Shown here in pieces: positions 1 to 6,673 of a stretch of DNA of 12,750 bases; position 1 is the stretch's first letter, and each line of letters begins with the position of its first letter. Source of the DNA: Lutispora sp. (GTDB taxonomy: Bacteria; Bacillota; Clostridia; Lutisporales; Lutisporaceae); assembly GCA_030834765.1 (NCBI GenBank), contig JAUQXG010000510.1:1-12750 (forward strand), in the 5' to 3' direction. The position numbers and the translations under genes were made by a program. Below the pieces are notes generated by a model. The model searched no databases. It saw only the letters and a program-made list of their open reading frames with translations, and was not told the DNA's origin.

Positions 1-426
1 GAAAAGCATTCAACAATCAATCGATATATACCTATGGGTTTGGGTAAGCTTACTTATGGAATAGCAGCAGGAATGATGATCTATCATATTTATACAACTA
101 GTAATATTGCTTATGTGTTGCCCACAGTCCTTTTGATTTTGATATATTTTTCAAGACATAGAGGATTTACCCATAGCATCACAGCATGTGCTTTGTTTTC
201 TATGACCTTTATTGGAGACAGGAATACCCTAATACCTTTTGCAACTGGTTATCTCGCGCATTTGGTTTTTGATATGGTAAATACAAAGGGAATACCACTG
301 TTTTACCCAATGAAGAAACGTTTTAAGTTTCCATTGAATTTTTCAACAGATAGCATGATAGGCAAAACAATAGAGCTAGGGTCTATTGCCATCTGTATAT
401 GCTATTGGCTTACAATAGTAATATAG
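1..426 (+). CDS. DUF457/YdjM-type membrane protein (putative metal-dependent hydrolase), 3' part
   Basis: The reading frame is open from base 1 and the first in-window ATG (34) has no ribosome binding site, so the gene starts upstream and only the last 141 codons are seen. The family comprises inner-membrane proteins annotated as putative metal-dependent hydrolases (E. coli YdjM); the substrate is unknown. The sequence shows the family's hallmark HRGFTHS motif, which carries the presumed metal-binding histidines, then GYLAHLVFDM followed by TKGIPLFYP and a KKRFKFP stretch. Hydrophobic segments lie just before HRGFTHS, just after it, and at the C-terminus, consistent with several membrane spans. 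It is convergent with the minus-strand MerR regulator. Family assignment is firm; the enzymatic role is inferred from family annotation only. Confidence 0.82.
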   Translation, partial: EKHSTINRYIPMGLGKLTYGIAAGMMIYHIYTTSNIAYVLPTVLLILIYFSRHRGFTHSITACALFSMTFIGDRNTLIPFATGYLAHLVFDMVNTKGIPLFYPMKKRFKFPLNFSTDSMIGKTIELGSIAICICYWLTIVI

Positions 427-490
427 AGTACATTTATCAGCTAAGCCAAACTGTCACGATAATATGACGGCCCCTTTCGTACATAAAGCA

Positions 491-531
491 GCAGCTTTGG
501 ATATATGGAAAACCTCCTATCCCAAAGCCGC
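491..531 (+). terminator. imperfect hairpin after the DUF457 gene, possible weak terminator
   Basis: GCAGCTTTGGATA (491-503) pairs with TATCCCAAAGCCGC (518-531), with one mismatch and one bulged C, around a 14-nt loop. It lies 65 bases after the DUF457 stop codon. Downstream is only AAGTTTAAAAATTG rather than a clean T run, so it may stop transcription inefficiently or serve as an mRNA 3'-end stabiliser. The stretch 427-579 holds no convincing gene. Confidence 0.35.
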
Positions 532-579
532 CAAGTTTAAAAATTGTGTATTTATTGTTTACATCGTCCATTGTATTTC

Positions 580-622
580 AAAAAAGAAACGACGACTTTG
601 ATTGTTATCTCAAAATCGTCGT
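580..622 (-). terminator. rho-independent terminator of the MerR/TipA-type regulator
   Basis: Read on the minus strand, a 13-bp stem (ACGACGATTTTGA at 622-610 against TCAAAGTCGTCGT at 601-589, one G-T pair) closes an 8-nt loop. It is followed directly by TTTCTTTTTT (588-579). It lies 28 bases after the regulator's stop codon. Confidence 0.9.
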
Positions 623-650
623 CCTGGCGGTGATTATTTCTTTAAATGTT

Positions 651-1388
651 TTATCTTGCAGCGTAGCTTTCAGCCGCAAAACAAATATAGTAGCTCAAAC
701 CAGCTTGCTGTTTTTCAAGCATTTGACGATGGAACTCATCCGTCATTAAAAATTTCGATTGAGCAGCAAAACCTTGTGCATCGATTTCCATATCACGATG
801 TATAAACTGAATATGCTTTTCAATGGCAGAGTGAACCTCATTTGCATTGACACTAACACCGTTTCTAAGCGCATTTGCCATGAAAGCCATAAACTCTGCA
901 GCTTCATTTGCTTTTTCATTCATAGTGTTTACATCAATGGTACTCATGTCAATGGAATAGCCATAGTTTTCATGCAAATGCTTGTTCTGTGGCTTCAATG
1001 CAACCTCCCATTCTTGCTTGTTTAGACCTGCAAACATTTTTTCTTTACTCATAGTAGCTCCTTTCTTCACATAGATGATAGCTTCTTCAAGCGTATGCAA
1101 AATGCTGTTAATCCTCTGTTGGCGCGCCATCAACAAAGTTTTTTGCTCACATAAGCACCGCAAGCGGGAGGGTTCGTTTTGCATGGCAGCTTTGATTTTT
1201 TCTAGTGGGAAATCAAGTTCACGGTAAAATAGGATTTGCTGGAGCCGCTCAAGCTCCTTATCACCATAGTACCTATATCCGTTTCCTGCAACACTTTCCG
1301 GCATAAGCAATCCAATCTTCTGATAATGATATAAAGCTTTTATTGTTACACCAGATAGTTTTGCGACTTCGTGCACTGTGTATGACAT
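651..1388 (-). CDS. MerR-family transcriptional activator with TipAS drug-recognition domain
   Basis: A 245-residue regulator of the TipA/Mta type. In that family an N-terminal winged helix-turn-helix binds a promoter with an over-long spacer, and the C-terminal TipAS domain traps antibiotics or other amphipathic compounds, switching on the regulator's own gene and resistance genes. Here the MerR HTH covers about residues 1-70 (YTVHEVAKLSGVTIKALYHY, then GLL and GYRYY). A long linking helix spans about 75-110, and the TipAS-like domain about 118-245, ending in the family-typical AGLSYYICFAAESYA. The ATG at 1388 follows CAGGAGGTGAAATTGC. An in-frame internal ATG (residue 113, position 1052) has its own strong ribosome binding site. 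The gene is monocistronic with a dedicated promoter and terminator. The inducer cannot be deduced, and no transporter gene is adjacent. Confidence 0.9.
   Translation of the reverse strand: MSYTVHEVAKLSGVTIKALYHYQKIGLLMPESVAGNGYRYYGDKELERLQQILFYRELDFPLEKIKAAMQNEPSRLRCLCEQKTLLMARQQRINSILHTLEEAIIYVKKGATMSKEKMFAGLNKQEWEVALKPQNKHLHENYGYSIDMSTIDVNTMNEKANEAAEFMAFMANALRNGVSVNANEVHSAIEKHIQFIHRDMEIDAQGFAAQSKFLMTDEFHRQMLEKQQAGLSYYICFAAESYAAR
1050..1064 (-). promoter_or_regulatory. internal ribosome binding site and ATG for a free TipAS-like domain
   Basis: Inside the MerR gene, the minus strand reads AAAGGAG (1064-1058), five bases, then ATG (1052-1050) in frame at codon 113. This sits exactly at the junction between the linker helix and the TipAS-like domain. 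Initiation here would give a 133-residue protein (651-1052) beginning MSKEKMFAGL. The Streptomyces lividans tipA gene is known to make both a full-length TipAL and a free TipAS domain of about 144 residues from an internal start; the parallel is inferred here. Confidence 0.6.
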
Positions 1389-1410
1389 GCAATTTCACCT
1401 CCTGAATACA

Positions 1411-1441
1411 ACTATAAGGTCTGACCTAAAGTTGGAGTCAA
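1411..1441 (-). promoter_or_regulatory. MerR-type promoter/operator with 19-bp spacer
   Basis: On the minus strand, TTGACT (1441-1436) and TATAGT (1416-1411) are separated by 19 bases, the over-long spacer diagnostic of MerR-activated promoters. Inside the spacer lies the perfect inverted repeat AGGTC-T-GACCT (1417-1427). It stands about 20 bases upstream of the regulator's own start codon, implying autoactivation. Confidence 0.85.
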
Positions 1442-1474
1442 GTGATTTTTGAAAATTTTTTTGAAATAATAAAT

Positions 1475-1495
1475 ACATGATGTATTCCATCATGT
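1475..1495 (-). terminator. hairpin downstream of the activase operon, weak terminator candidate
   Basis: A perfect 8-bp inverted repeat, ACATGATG (1475-1482) and CATCATGT (1488-1495), has a 5-nt loop. On the minus strand it lies about 65 bases after the activase stop codon and is followed by ATTTATTATTTC, which is AT-rich but not a continuous T run. It is the only obvious stop structure between the operon and the MerR promoter. Confidence 0.4.
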
Positions 1496-1560
1496 TGTGT
1501 AGCTTTTATTATGAGGATAAATAACTATATATGCCGTCTGTTGGTTGTCTATTTCAATTA

Positions 1561-2523
1561 TTATGCATTGACCACAAGCTTACCGCCCCATTTACCGCAT
1601 CTATCTCCAAAGCATCCAATTACAAAACCGTTTTCTTCTAACTTTGCTACTTCGCAATTGTTTGGACAATCTGCACACTCAAAGCTTCTGGATATAAACT
1701 CGTTTTGAATCAAATCAAAACCTTTAAAATTTGTTTTACCGCTTTTCATTACAGCCTCTTTTGCCAGTATGGCAGCCCCTATAGCACCCATCATATTATA
1801 ATGCTCAGGTACGCAAACTTCACATTGCAAGGCTCTTTCAAAAGCAGCCTTCATACCTATATTAGCGGCCACACCTCCTTGAAAGAATATTTTTGATTTG
1901 ATATCTTTACCCTTGCCTACATTGTTCAAGTAGTTTCTGACCAATGCCTCACATAAACCATTTATTATATCTGAGGAGTCATAACCTAATTGTTGCTTAT
2001 GTATCATATCGGATTCAGCAAATACTGCGCATCTTCCGGCTATACGCAGGGATGTAGTAGATTTTAGTGCATAATCACCAAAGTCTTCTATAGGAATCTC
2101 TAGTCTTTCTGCCTGTCTATCGAGGAAAGACCCTGTTCCCGCTGCACATACGGTATTCATTGCAAAATCTGTTACGATTCCATCTCGAAGTATGATGATC
2201 TTAGAATCCTGACCACCAATTTCCATAATGGTTCTTACATCCTTATCATTTTGCAGCGCAGCAACAGCGTGAGCGGTGATTTCATTTTTGGTTGCATCGG
2301 CTCCCAGAACCATAGCGGCAATTTGTCTTCCACTGCCAGTAGTCCCGGCGGCATATATTTCATTTTTTGTATATTTACTTTTAAATGATTTTAAGCCTTC
2401 TTGTATGGCTTTTATAGGTCTTCCCTTGGTCCTTGTATAAACTGCTTCTTTAATATGCATATTTTCATCCACTAAAACAATATCTGTACTTACAGAGCCT
2501 ACATCAATTCCTAGATAGTACAT
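1561..2523 (-). CDS. HgdC-like ATPase activase of 2-hydroxyacyl-CoA dehydratase type (BcrAD/BadFG family) with Cys-rich tail
   Basis: A 320-residue member of the BadF/BadG/BcrA/BcrD ATPase family (ASKHA fold). Known members (HgdC) are homodimeric iron-sulfur proteins that use ATP to push an electron into a partner dehydratase or reductase. Visible motifs are the N-terminal phosphate loop GIDVGSVSTD (5-14), AAGTTGSGR (58-66), GGQDSK (103-108), VCAAGTG with Cys126, and GRCAVFAESD with Cys165. These two cysteines match the pair that holds the shared [4Fe-4S] cluster in HgdC. HgdC is about 260 residues; here a tail adds CxxCx3C (283/286/290) and Cys304/Cys309, perhaps a second metal site. The ATG at 2523 follows AAAGGAGAAGACAAA, and its first 20 bases overlap the preceding gene. 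It is the last gene of a three-gene operon. The true partner substrate is unknown. Confidence 0.9.
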   Translation of the reverse strand: MYYLGIDVGSVSTDIVLVDENMHIKEAVYTRTKGRPIKAIQEGLKSFKSKYTKNEIYAAGTTGSGRQIAAMVLGADATKNEITAHAVAALQNDKDVRTIMEIGGQDSKIIILRDGIVTDFAMNTVCAAGTGSFLDRQAERLEIPIEDFGDYALKSTTSLRIAGRCAVFAESDMIHKQQLGYDSSDIINGLCEALVRNYLNNVGKGKDIKSKIFFQGGVAANIGMKAAFERALQCEVCVPEHYNMMGAIGAAILAKEAVMKSGKTNFKGFDLIQNEFISRSFECADCPNNCEVAKLEENGFVIGCFGDRCGKWGGKLVVNA

Positions 2524-3601
2524 TTTGTCTTCTCCTTTCGAGTAAATCTATAAATGCTTCTAATCTTGTGACAAAGCCTGCTTCTCCTGTCATTTCATCC
2601 ACTACTAAGGACATAATAGGGATATCCTTCTCTTTTGAAATAGTTGGGAGAATAGCTTTTGCTACAATCTCAGGCATACAGCCTAAGGGAAAAATTTGTA
2701 TGGCACCGTCATAGCCAGCTTCTTCGGCTAATACTGCTTCTGCGACACATTCCCTGCAATGACCTCCAATATTGATAGAAAGGTAGTCTTTAGAGGCTCT
2801 CTTTATATCCATTGAATTTAAGCCCAGTGGCTTTAGAACCATATCTTTAATCCACCAGCTTGGAGTAAGCTTTCTTGAGGTAGAAACTCCAAAGTCCATC
2901 AGCTTATCTTCAATATAAAGGTTGCTGAAGGGCTCAATAATTGTATAGATTTCACCTATGATTGCTATTTTCAATGGAGTGCTATGTTTATCAATCGCTA
3001 TTTGTAAAAGCTTTTGTTCGTTTCTTTTTATAAGCTCTATCATTTCAGAAGGAGCAGAACATTTCAAAAGATCTTTTTTACAGCTGTTTAATAAATTTTT
3101 ACATTCTCCTTTGTTTATTTCATATCCTGACAGGTCACGGACTTTAGCCTCAAAAGCATCTATCATATGTATAACCTTCAATCCATCCCTAACTGCCTTT
3201 AGCTTGCCATAGCGATTTTTTGTGCTTGATGAACCAACTTTGCCTATTCTTTGCAGCAAAGTATTGATACCAATTTCCTTAGGTGCATCAATAACAATAA
3301 AATCAACTTCGTAGCCAAGACTTCTTAAAATATTCATTTGCAGTTCACAGTATTCACCAAACCTGCATGGTCCACAACTGCCAGTGATGATTACAGTATC
3401 TGCACCTTTTTCTATACTTTGAATATAATTCCCAAGATTGATTTTAAAAGGAAGACACATATCCTCGGGGGAATGAAGTGAACCTATTTCTAAGGCAGTC
3501 TTATTGCTAAAAGGAGGTATTACATAGTCTATTCCTAATCCATCAAATAGAGCCTTTACTCCTAAATATGCATTGCCTAAATGGGGAAAAGTTATCTTCA
3601 A
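2504..3601 (-). CDS. HgdB-like 2-hydroxyacyl-CoA dehydratase-family protein ('CoA protein activase')
   Basis: A 365-residue protein of the 2-hydroxyglutaryl-CoA dehydratase D-component superfamily, a type usually found beside an activase and a DUF2229 protein. Biochemical function is not established, so it need not be a dehydratase. Cysteines that could hold [4Fe-4S] clusters are Cys49 (EDMCLPFK), Cys76, Cys79 and Cys85 (GSCGPCRFGEYC), Cys282 and Cys285 (GGHCREC), and Cys308 (GCMPE). The start is TTG at 3601, eight bases after GGAG and two bases past the preceding stop. It gives MKITFPHLGNAYLG, whereas extending upstream adds 25 residues that only read through the neighbouring gene. The C-terminus, DEMTGEAGFVTRLEAFIDLL, closely resembles that of the gene before it, indicating common ancestry. 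Confidence 0.82.
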   Translation of the reverse strand: MKITFPHLGNAYLGVKALFDGLGIDYVIPPFSNKTALEIGSLHSPEDMCLPFKINLGNYIQSIEKGADTVIITGSCGPCRFGEYCELQMNILRSLGYEVDFIVIDAPKEIGINTLLQRIGKVGSSSTKNRYGKLKAVRDGLKVIHMIDAFEAKVRDLSGYEINKGECKNLLNSCKKDLLKCSAPSEMIELIKRNEQKLLQIAIDKHSTPLKIAIIGEIYTIIEPFSNLYIEDKLMDFGVSTSRKLTPSWWIKDMVLKPLGLNSMDIKRASKDYLSINIGGHCRECVAEAVLAEEAGYDGAIQIFPLGCMPEIVAKAILPTISKEKDIPIMSLVVDEMTGEAGFVTRLEAFIDLLERRRQNVLSRN

Positions 3602-3602
3602 G

Positions 3603-4493
3603 TCAATATCTCCTTTCAAGCATATCAACAAAGGCTTCAATTCTGGTTTCAAGACCAGCTTCACCAGTATGCTCATCCAGCTTTAAAATAAGGAAAGGAA
3701 AATCTCCAATCCTATGCTTTATTAAATCGATTACGATAGAATCAATACCACAGGCAAAAGAGGATACATAAATAATACCATCAACCTTTTTGTTTAAAGC
3801 AAGGTGGCAAGTGAAACCATAAGAGTTTCTGGCAAAAGTCCAAAAAGGTCTTTTGAACAGATTTGATGTCTCACTGTTAATGAGATCTTCTGATATGCAC
3901 TCTTCTGTTATGATTCCAATATCTAGTGCATTTAGCTTGCTAATTAAATTCATATTGATGAAATGATCATCAATATTATAAGGATGTCCCGCTAAAGCTA
4001 TGTTCAACTTATAGCCTTTGTTCTTAATCCCATTATGATGATGTTTTTGAATTCTTAATGCTTCATCAAATGCACTATTTATTTTTCCTGTATCTTTGAT
4101 AACCTTTTTACCCTCCTGCAATGCCCAAGAAAAAAGCTTATTTTTTGAAGTTGCATATATTGGTGTGGATGTAATTTCAGGCATATTAGGTATGCTGTTT
4201 TGAATCATTTCGGGCAATCCACAAAATTTGGGACATATAAATTCTCTTTCTTTGAGCTGTATGATTCTTGGTATAACCATCATGTCACAGCTATCTTTAA
4301 TGGATGCTACGTGACCATGAAAAATCTTCATGGGTACGCAGGCTTCGTCCACACAGTATTTCACACCTTCATTGAGTATATGTTTGTTTGTATCCTCTGA
4401 AACAATAAGCTCTGCCCCCAATTCATAAAAAAAACCTTGGAAAAAGGGCATGTATTTATAATTTAAAAGTCCTTTTGGTATTCCAATTTTCAT
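3603..4493 (-). CDS. DUF2229-type acyl-CoA dehydratase activase-related protein
   Basis: A 296-residue protein, first gene of the activase operon. It matches the DUF2229 / 'acyl-CoA dehydratase activase-related' group, which elsewhere is fused to activase and HgdB-like domains in very large proteins; here the parts are separate genes. Features seen: the N-terminal KIGIPKGLLNYKYMPF, cysteines 47 and 52 (YCVDEACVPMK), CPKFCGLP (87-94), ALAGHPYNIDD (167-176), FACGID (247-251), and the C-terminal DEHTGEAGLETRIEAFVDML. The scattered conserved cysteines suggest iron-sulfur binding. The ATG at 4493 follows CTAGGAGTTTATT. The operon diverges from spoVAC across a 148-base gap. No experimentally proven role is known to me for stand-alone members. 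Confidence 0.82.
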   Translation of the reverse strand: MKIGIPKGLLNYKYMPFFQGFFYELGAELIVSEDTNKHILNEGVKYCVDEACVPMKIFHGHVASIKDSCDMMVIPRIIQLKEREFICPKFCGLPEMIQNSIPNMPEITSTPIYATSKNKLFSWALQEGKKVIKDTGKINSAFDEALRIQKHHHNGIKNKGYKLNIALAGHPYNIDDHFINMNLISKLNALDIGIITEECISEDLINSETSNLFKRPFWTFARNSYGFTCHLALNKKVDGIIYVSSFACGIDSIVIDLIKHRIGDFPFLILKLDEHTGEAGLETRIEAFVDMLERRY

Positions 4494-4557
4494 AATAAAC
4501 TCCTAGCTTTAAAAGTACTATTGTATAATCTCCAATAAATTGCCATAGTATTCATTT

Positions 4558-4586
4558 GCATAAGTTTTGAGAAAGGTGAAAATATA
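4558..4586 (+). promoter_or_regulatory. possible sigma-G-like promoter of the spoVA operon
   Basis: GCATA (4558-4562) fits the forespore sigma-G -35 pattern, and AAATATA (4580-4586), 17 bases later, is only a partial match to the CATnnTA -10 pattern. spoVA operons are sigma-G controlled in Bacillus and Clostridium, which favours a site in this gap, but the -10 is poor and the exact location is uncertain. Confidence 0.3.
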
Positions 4587-4641
4587 TGATTAGTAAGAAA
4601 AATATTGAAAATACGAATGTGAAATAGGGAAGGTGATATAA

Positions 4642-5115
4642 TTGGCGAAAAAGAAGCAATTTACAAAGGAACAACAAAAATATCAAGAGTTCGCAAAACA
4701 GCGAGAACCAAAAAGAAAAGTGTTTAAAAATTGTATTAGAGCATTTATATCAGGTGGAATAATTTGTACGATTGGCCAGGCTTTACAGTTTTTCTATATA
4801 AACTCTTTTGGATTTACGGAAAAAACCGCAGGAGACCCTACCGTAGCTACACTAATTCTAGCATCAGTACTTTTAACAGGTTTTGGCGTGTACGATCACA
4901 TAGCACAGTGGGCTGGGGCAGGTACTGCTGTACCAGTTACTGGGTTTGCAAATACCATGGCCTCGGCTTCCATAGAACATAGAAGCGAAGGATATGTACT
5001 AGGTGTAGGTGGAAATATGTTCAAGCTTGCAGGGTCCGTTATAGCCTTTGGCGTGTTTTCTGCCTTTGTTGTAGCTTTGCTAAAAATAACATTTAAAGCA
5101 ATAGGAGGTATGTAA
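4642..5115 (+). CDS. spoVAC: stage V sporulation protein AC
   Basis: A 157-residue integral membrane protein, clearly SpoVAC. SpoVAC forms a mechanosensitive channel in the spore inner membrane and takes part in movement of dipicolinic acid (as the Ca chelate) into the forespore and out during germination. A charged, Lys-rich N-terminus (about 1-35) precedes hydrophobic spans at about 36-55, 70-90 and 125-152. The conserved YDHIAQWAGAGTAVPVTGFANT segment lies between and has its counterpart in SpoVAE. The start is TTG at 4642 after GGGAAGGTGATATAA; no ATG lies nearby in frame. Its stop codon directly abuts the spoVAD ATG, so the genes are an operon with likely translational coupling. Confidence 0.95.
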   Translation: MAKKKQFTKEQQKYQEFAKQREPKRKVFKNCIRAFISGGIICTIGQALQFFYINSFGFTEKTAGDPTVATLILASVLLTGFGVYDHIAQWAGAGTAVPVTGFANTMASASIEHRSEGYVLGVGGNMFKLAGSVIAFGVFSAFVVALLKITFKAIGGM

Positions 5116-6117
5116 ATGCTAAAAGGAAAACAGACTTGGATATTTGAAAACAAACCTGTAATCATAGCTTCTGCAGCAGTAGGAGGACCTTTCGAAGCAG
5201 CTGGAAAGTTAGCACAGGATTTTGATATATTGCATGATGATATTTGGTTAGGACAGGATAGTTTCGAAAAGGCAGAAAAGATACTTTTAAAAGAAGCAGC
5301 AGAAAAGGCTATAGAGAAGTCTGGCGTAAAAAAAGAGGACATCAATTTCTTTATAAGCGGAGATCTGCTGAATCAGATCATATCCAGCAGTTTTACCGCA
5401 AGGGATTTGGGAATACCTTATCTTGGGGTATTTGGAGCATGTTCTAGTGCTATGGAGGGATTAGCCATAGCTGCAAACTTGATAAATAGCAAATCGGCTA
5501 TTCACACAGTGTCAGGAGCATCCAGTCATAATGCAGCAGCAGAAAAGCAGTTTCGTTATCCTACTGAATATGGATCTCAAAAACCACCTACAGCTCAATG
5601 GACAGTTACGGGAGCAGGGGCTGCAGTACTAGGTCAGCAAGGCAAGGGGCCAAAAGTAACTTCTGCAACCATGGGAAAAGTCATAGACATGGGAATTTCA
5701 GATCCTTTTAATATGGGGGCAGCCATGGCACCGGCAGCGGTGGATACAATTGAAACTCATTTTAAAAATATGAATTTAGATCCAACCTATTATGATTTAA
5801 TAGCCACGGGAGATTTAGGGCAGGTAGGACATACCATAGCAAAGGATATGTTTAAAGAGCACGGTTTTAAAATGCCTGATTCTATATTTACTGATTGTGG
5901 ATTGTTAATATTCAAAAAGGAGCAGCCTGTCATGGCAGGAGGCAGCGGCTGTGGTTGTTCTGCCACAGTAACCTTTGGACATCTTTTGAACAGAATGAGA
6001 AAAGGTGAATTGAAGAAAATATTAGTAATCGCAACAGGTGCATTGTTATCTCCCCTTTCCTATCAGCAAAAAGAAAGCATTCCATGCATCGCGCATGCAG
6101 TGTCAATAGAAATATAA
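5116..6117 (+). CDS. spoVAD: stage V sporulation protein AD (dipicolinate-binding, thiolase-like fold)
   Basis: A 333-residue soluble SpoVAD. The family has a ketoacyl-synthase/thiolase fold and, in Bacillus subtilis, binds dipicolinic acid and works with the SpoVA channel at the spore inner membrane. Recognisable blocks are [20 protein letters not shown] near the N-terminus, [14 protein letters not shown] (41-54), the nucleophile-elbow-like [11 protein letters not shown] with Cys109, [19 protein letters not shown] (135-153), TGAGAAVLG, and late GGSGCGCSA. Length matches the family (about 335-340). The ATG at 5116 follows AGGAGG with a 7-base spacing and begins right after the spoVAC stop. 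No frameshift or missing block is visible. Confidence 0.96.
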   Translation: MLKGKQTWIFENKPVIIASAAVGGPFEAAGKLAQDFDILHDDIWLGQDSFEKAEKILLKEAAEKAIEKSGVKKEDINFFISGDLLNQIISSSFTARDLGIPYLGVFGACSSAMEGLAIAANLINSKSAIHTVSGASSHNAAAEKQFRYPTEYGSQKPPTAQWTVTGAGAAVLGQQGKGPKVTSATMGKVIDMGISDPFNMGAAMAPAAVDTIETHFKNMNLDPTYYDLIATGDLGQVGHTIAKDMFKEHGFKMPDSIFTDCGLLIFKKEQPVMAGGSGCGCSATVTFGHLLNRMRKGELKKILVIATGALLSPLSYQQKESIPCIAHAVSIEI

Positions 6118-6131
6118 GGAGGAGCATAGAT

Positions 6132-6485
6132 TTGGATAAATTTATATGGGCATTTTTAGTGGGTGGGGGGATATGTGTAGTTGGGCAGCTCATGATGGAT
6201 GTAGGCAGATTGACACCAGCTCATACAATGAGCACACTGGTAGTTATGGGAGCTGTTTTAGGAGGACTGGGACTTTACGATCCTCTTATAGAGTTCGCAG
6301 GTGCAGGGGCTACTGTGCCAATAAGCAGCTTTGGGAATTCACTTTTAAAAGGTGCTATGATGGAAGCCGAAAAAAGCGGAATCATTGGAGTACTCACAGG
6401 TATTTTTGAAATAACCAGCTCTGGTGTTTCATCAGCTATCATATTTGGTTTTTTGGCAGCTTTAATTTTTAAACCAAAAGGATAA
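6132..6485 (+). CDS. spoVAE: stage V sporulation protein AE (SpoVAEb type)
   Basis: A 117-residue membrane protein, the third component of the clostridial-type minimal SpoVA set, thought to form part of the dipicolinate channel in the spore inner membrane. The start is taken as TTG at 6132, nine bases after AAGGAGG (6116-6122), giving [19 protein letters not shown]. This matches the usual SpoVAE length of about 116; the in-frame ATG at 6084 lies inside spoVAD and lacks a ribosome binding site. Hydrophobic spans lie at about 4-22, 35-52 and 85-112. The [22 protein letters not shown] segment parallels SpoVAC, consistent with a shared origin. The ribosome binding site overlaps the spoVAD stop codon. 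Confidence 0.94.
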   Translation: MDKFIWAFLVGGGICVVGQLMMDVGRLTPAHTMSTLVVMGAVLGGLGLYDPLIEFAGAGATVPISSFGNSLLKGAMMEAEKSGIIGVLTGIFEITSSGVSSAIIFGFLAALIFKPKG

Positions 6486-6500
6486 ACATTCTAATAGGAG

Positions 6501-6528
6501 GAATGAGAATATAAGGCAATTCTCATTC
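6501..6528 (+). other. perfect 10-bp stem-loop just after spoVAE
   Basis: GAATGAGAAT (6501-6510) and ATTCTCATTC (6519-6528) form a perfect stem with an 8-nt loop, 15 bases after the spoVAE stop. It is not followed by a T run (TCTATCATG), so it is more likely a 3'-end stabilising hairpin or an accessory to the stronger terminator downstream. An AGGAGG just ahead (6496-6501) leads only to a four-codon frame and is not called as a gene. Confidence 0.5.
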
Positions 6529-6574
6529 TCTATCATGTATAGTGCCTTGTGTTCCATAAGTATAAATTACCCTT

Positions 6575-6588
6575 GGTCAAACTTGACC
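6575..6588. other. short palindrome, possible operator
   Basis: GGTCAA-AC-TTGACC is a perfect inverted repeat with a 2-base centre, lying between the two stem-loops after spoVAE. No promoter is evident beside it, and no family of regulator is suggested by its sequence. Confidence 0.25.
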
Positions 6589-6618
6589 TAACGCATTTCT
6601 GAATAACCGAAGATTATC

Positions 6619-6673
6619 AAAGGCTTCTTTAGCTGCTAAATACTTTAATAGAAGCCTTTTTATATTTTTTTGC
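6619..6673 (+). terminator. terminator of the spoVA operon
   Basis: AAAGGCTTCT (6619-6628) pairs perfectly with AGAAGCCTTT (6650-6659) across a 21-nt loop, followed by TTATATTTTTTTG. It lies about 135 bases after spoVAE. The T tract overlaps, on the other strand, the last codons of the 30-residue minus-strand gene. Confidence 0.72.

Noticed and set aside
464..601. 45-codon plus-strand frame after the DUF457 gene
   Set aside because: No ribosome binding site before its ATG, it runs through the MerR gene's terminator, and its composition is not gene-like.
546..1025. Plus-strand frames opposite the MerR regulator
   Set aside because: They are antisense to a well-supported gene and its terminator and have no ribosome binding sites or recognisable domains.
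3602..3676. 25-residue upstream extension of the HgdB-like protein
   Set aside because: It lies wholly inside the preceding gene in another frame, and a TTG with a proper ribosome binding site exists at 3601.
4896..5345. 149-codon minus-strand frame across spoVAC/spoVAD
   Set aside because: Antisense to two certain genes; low-complexity Ser/Ala/Pro-rich translation and no ribosome binding site.
6084..6131. Upstream ATG for spoVAE
   Set aside because: Inside spoVAD without a ribosome binding site; the TTG at 6132 follows AAGGAGG and gives the family length.
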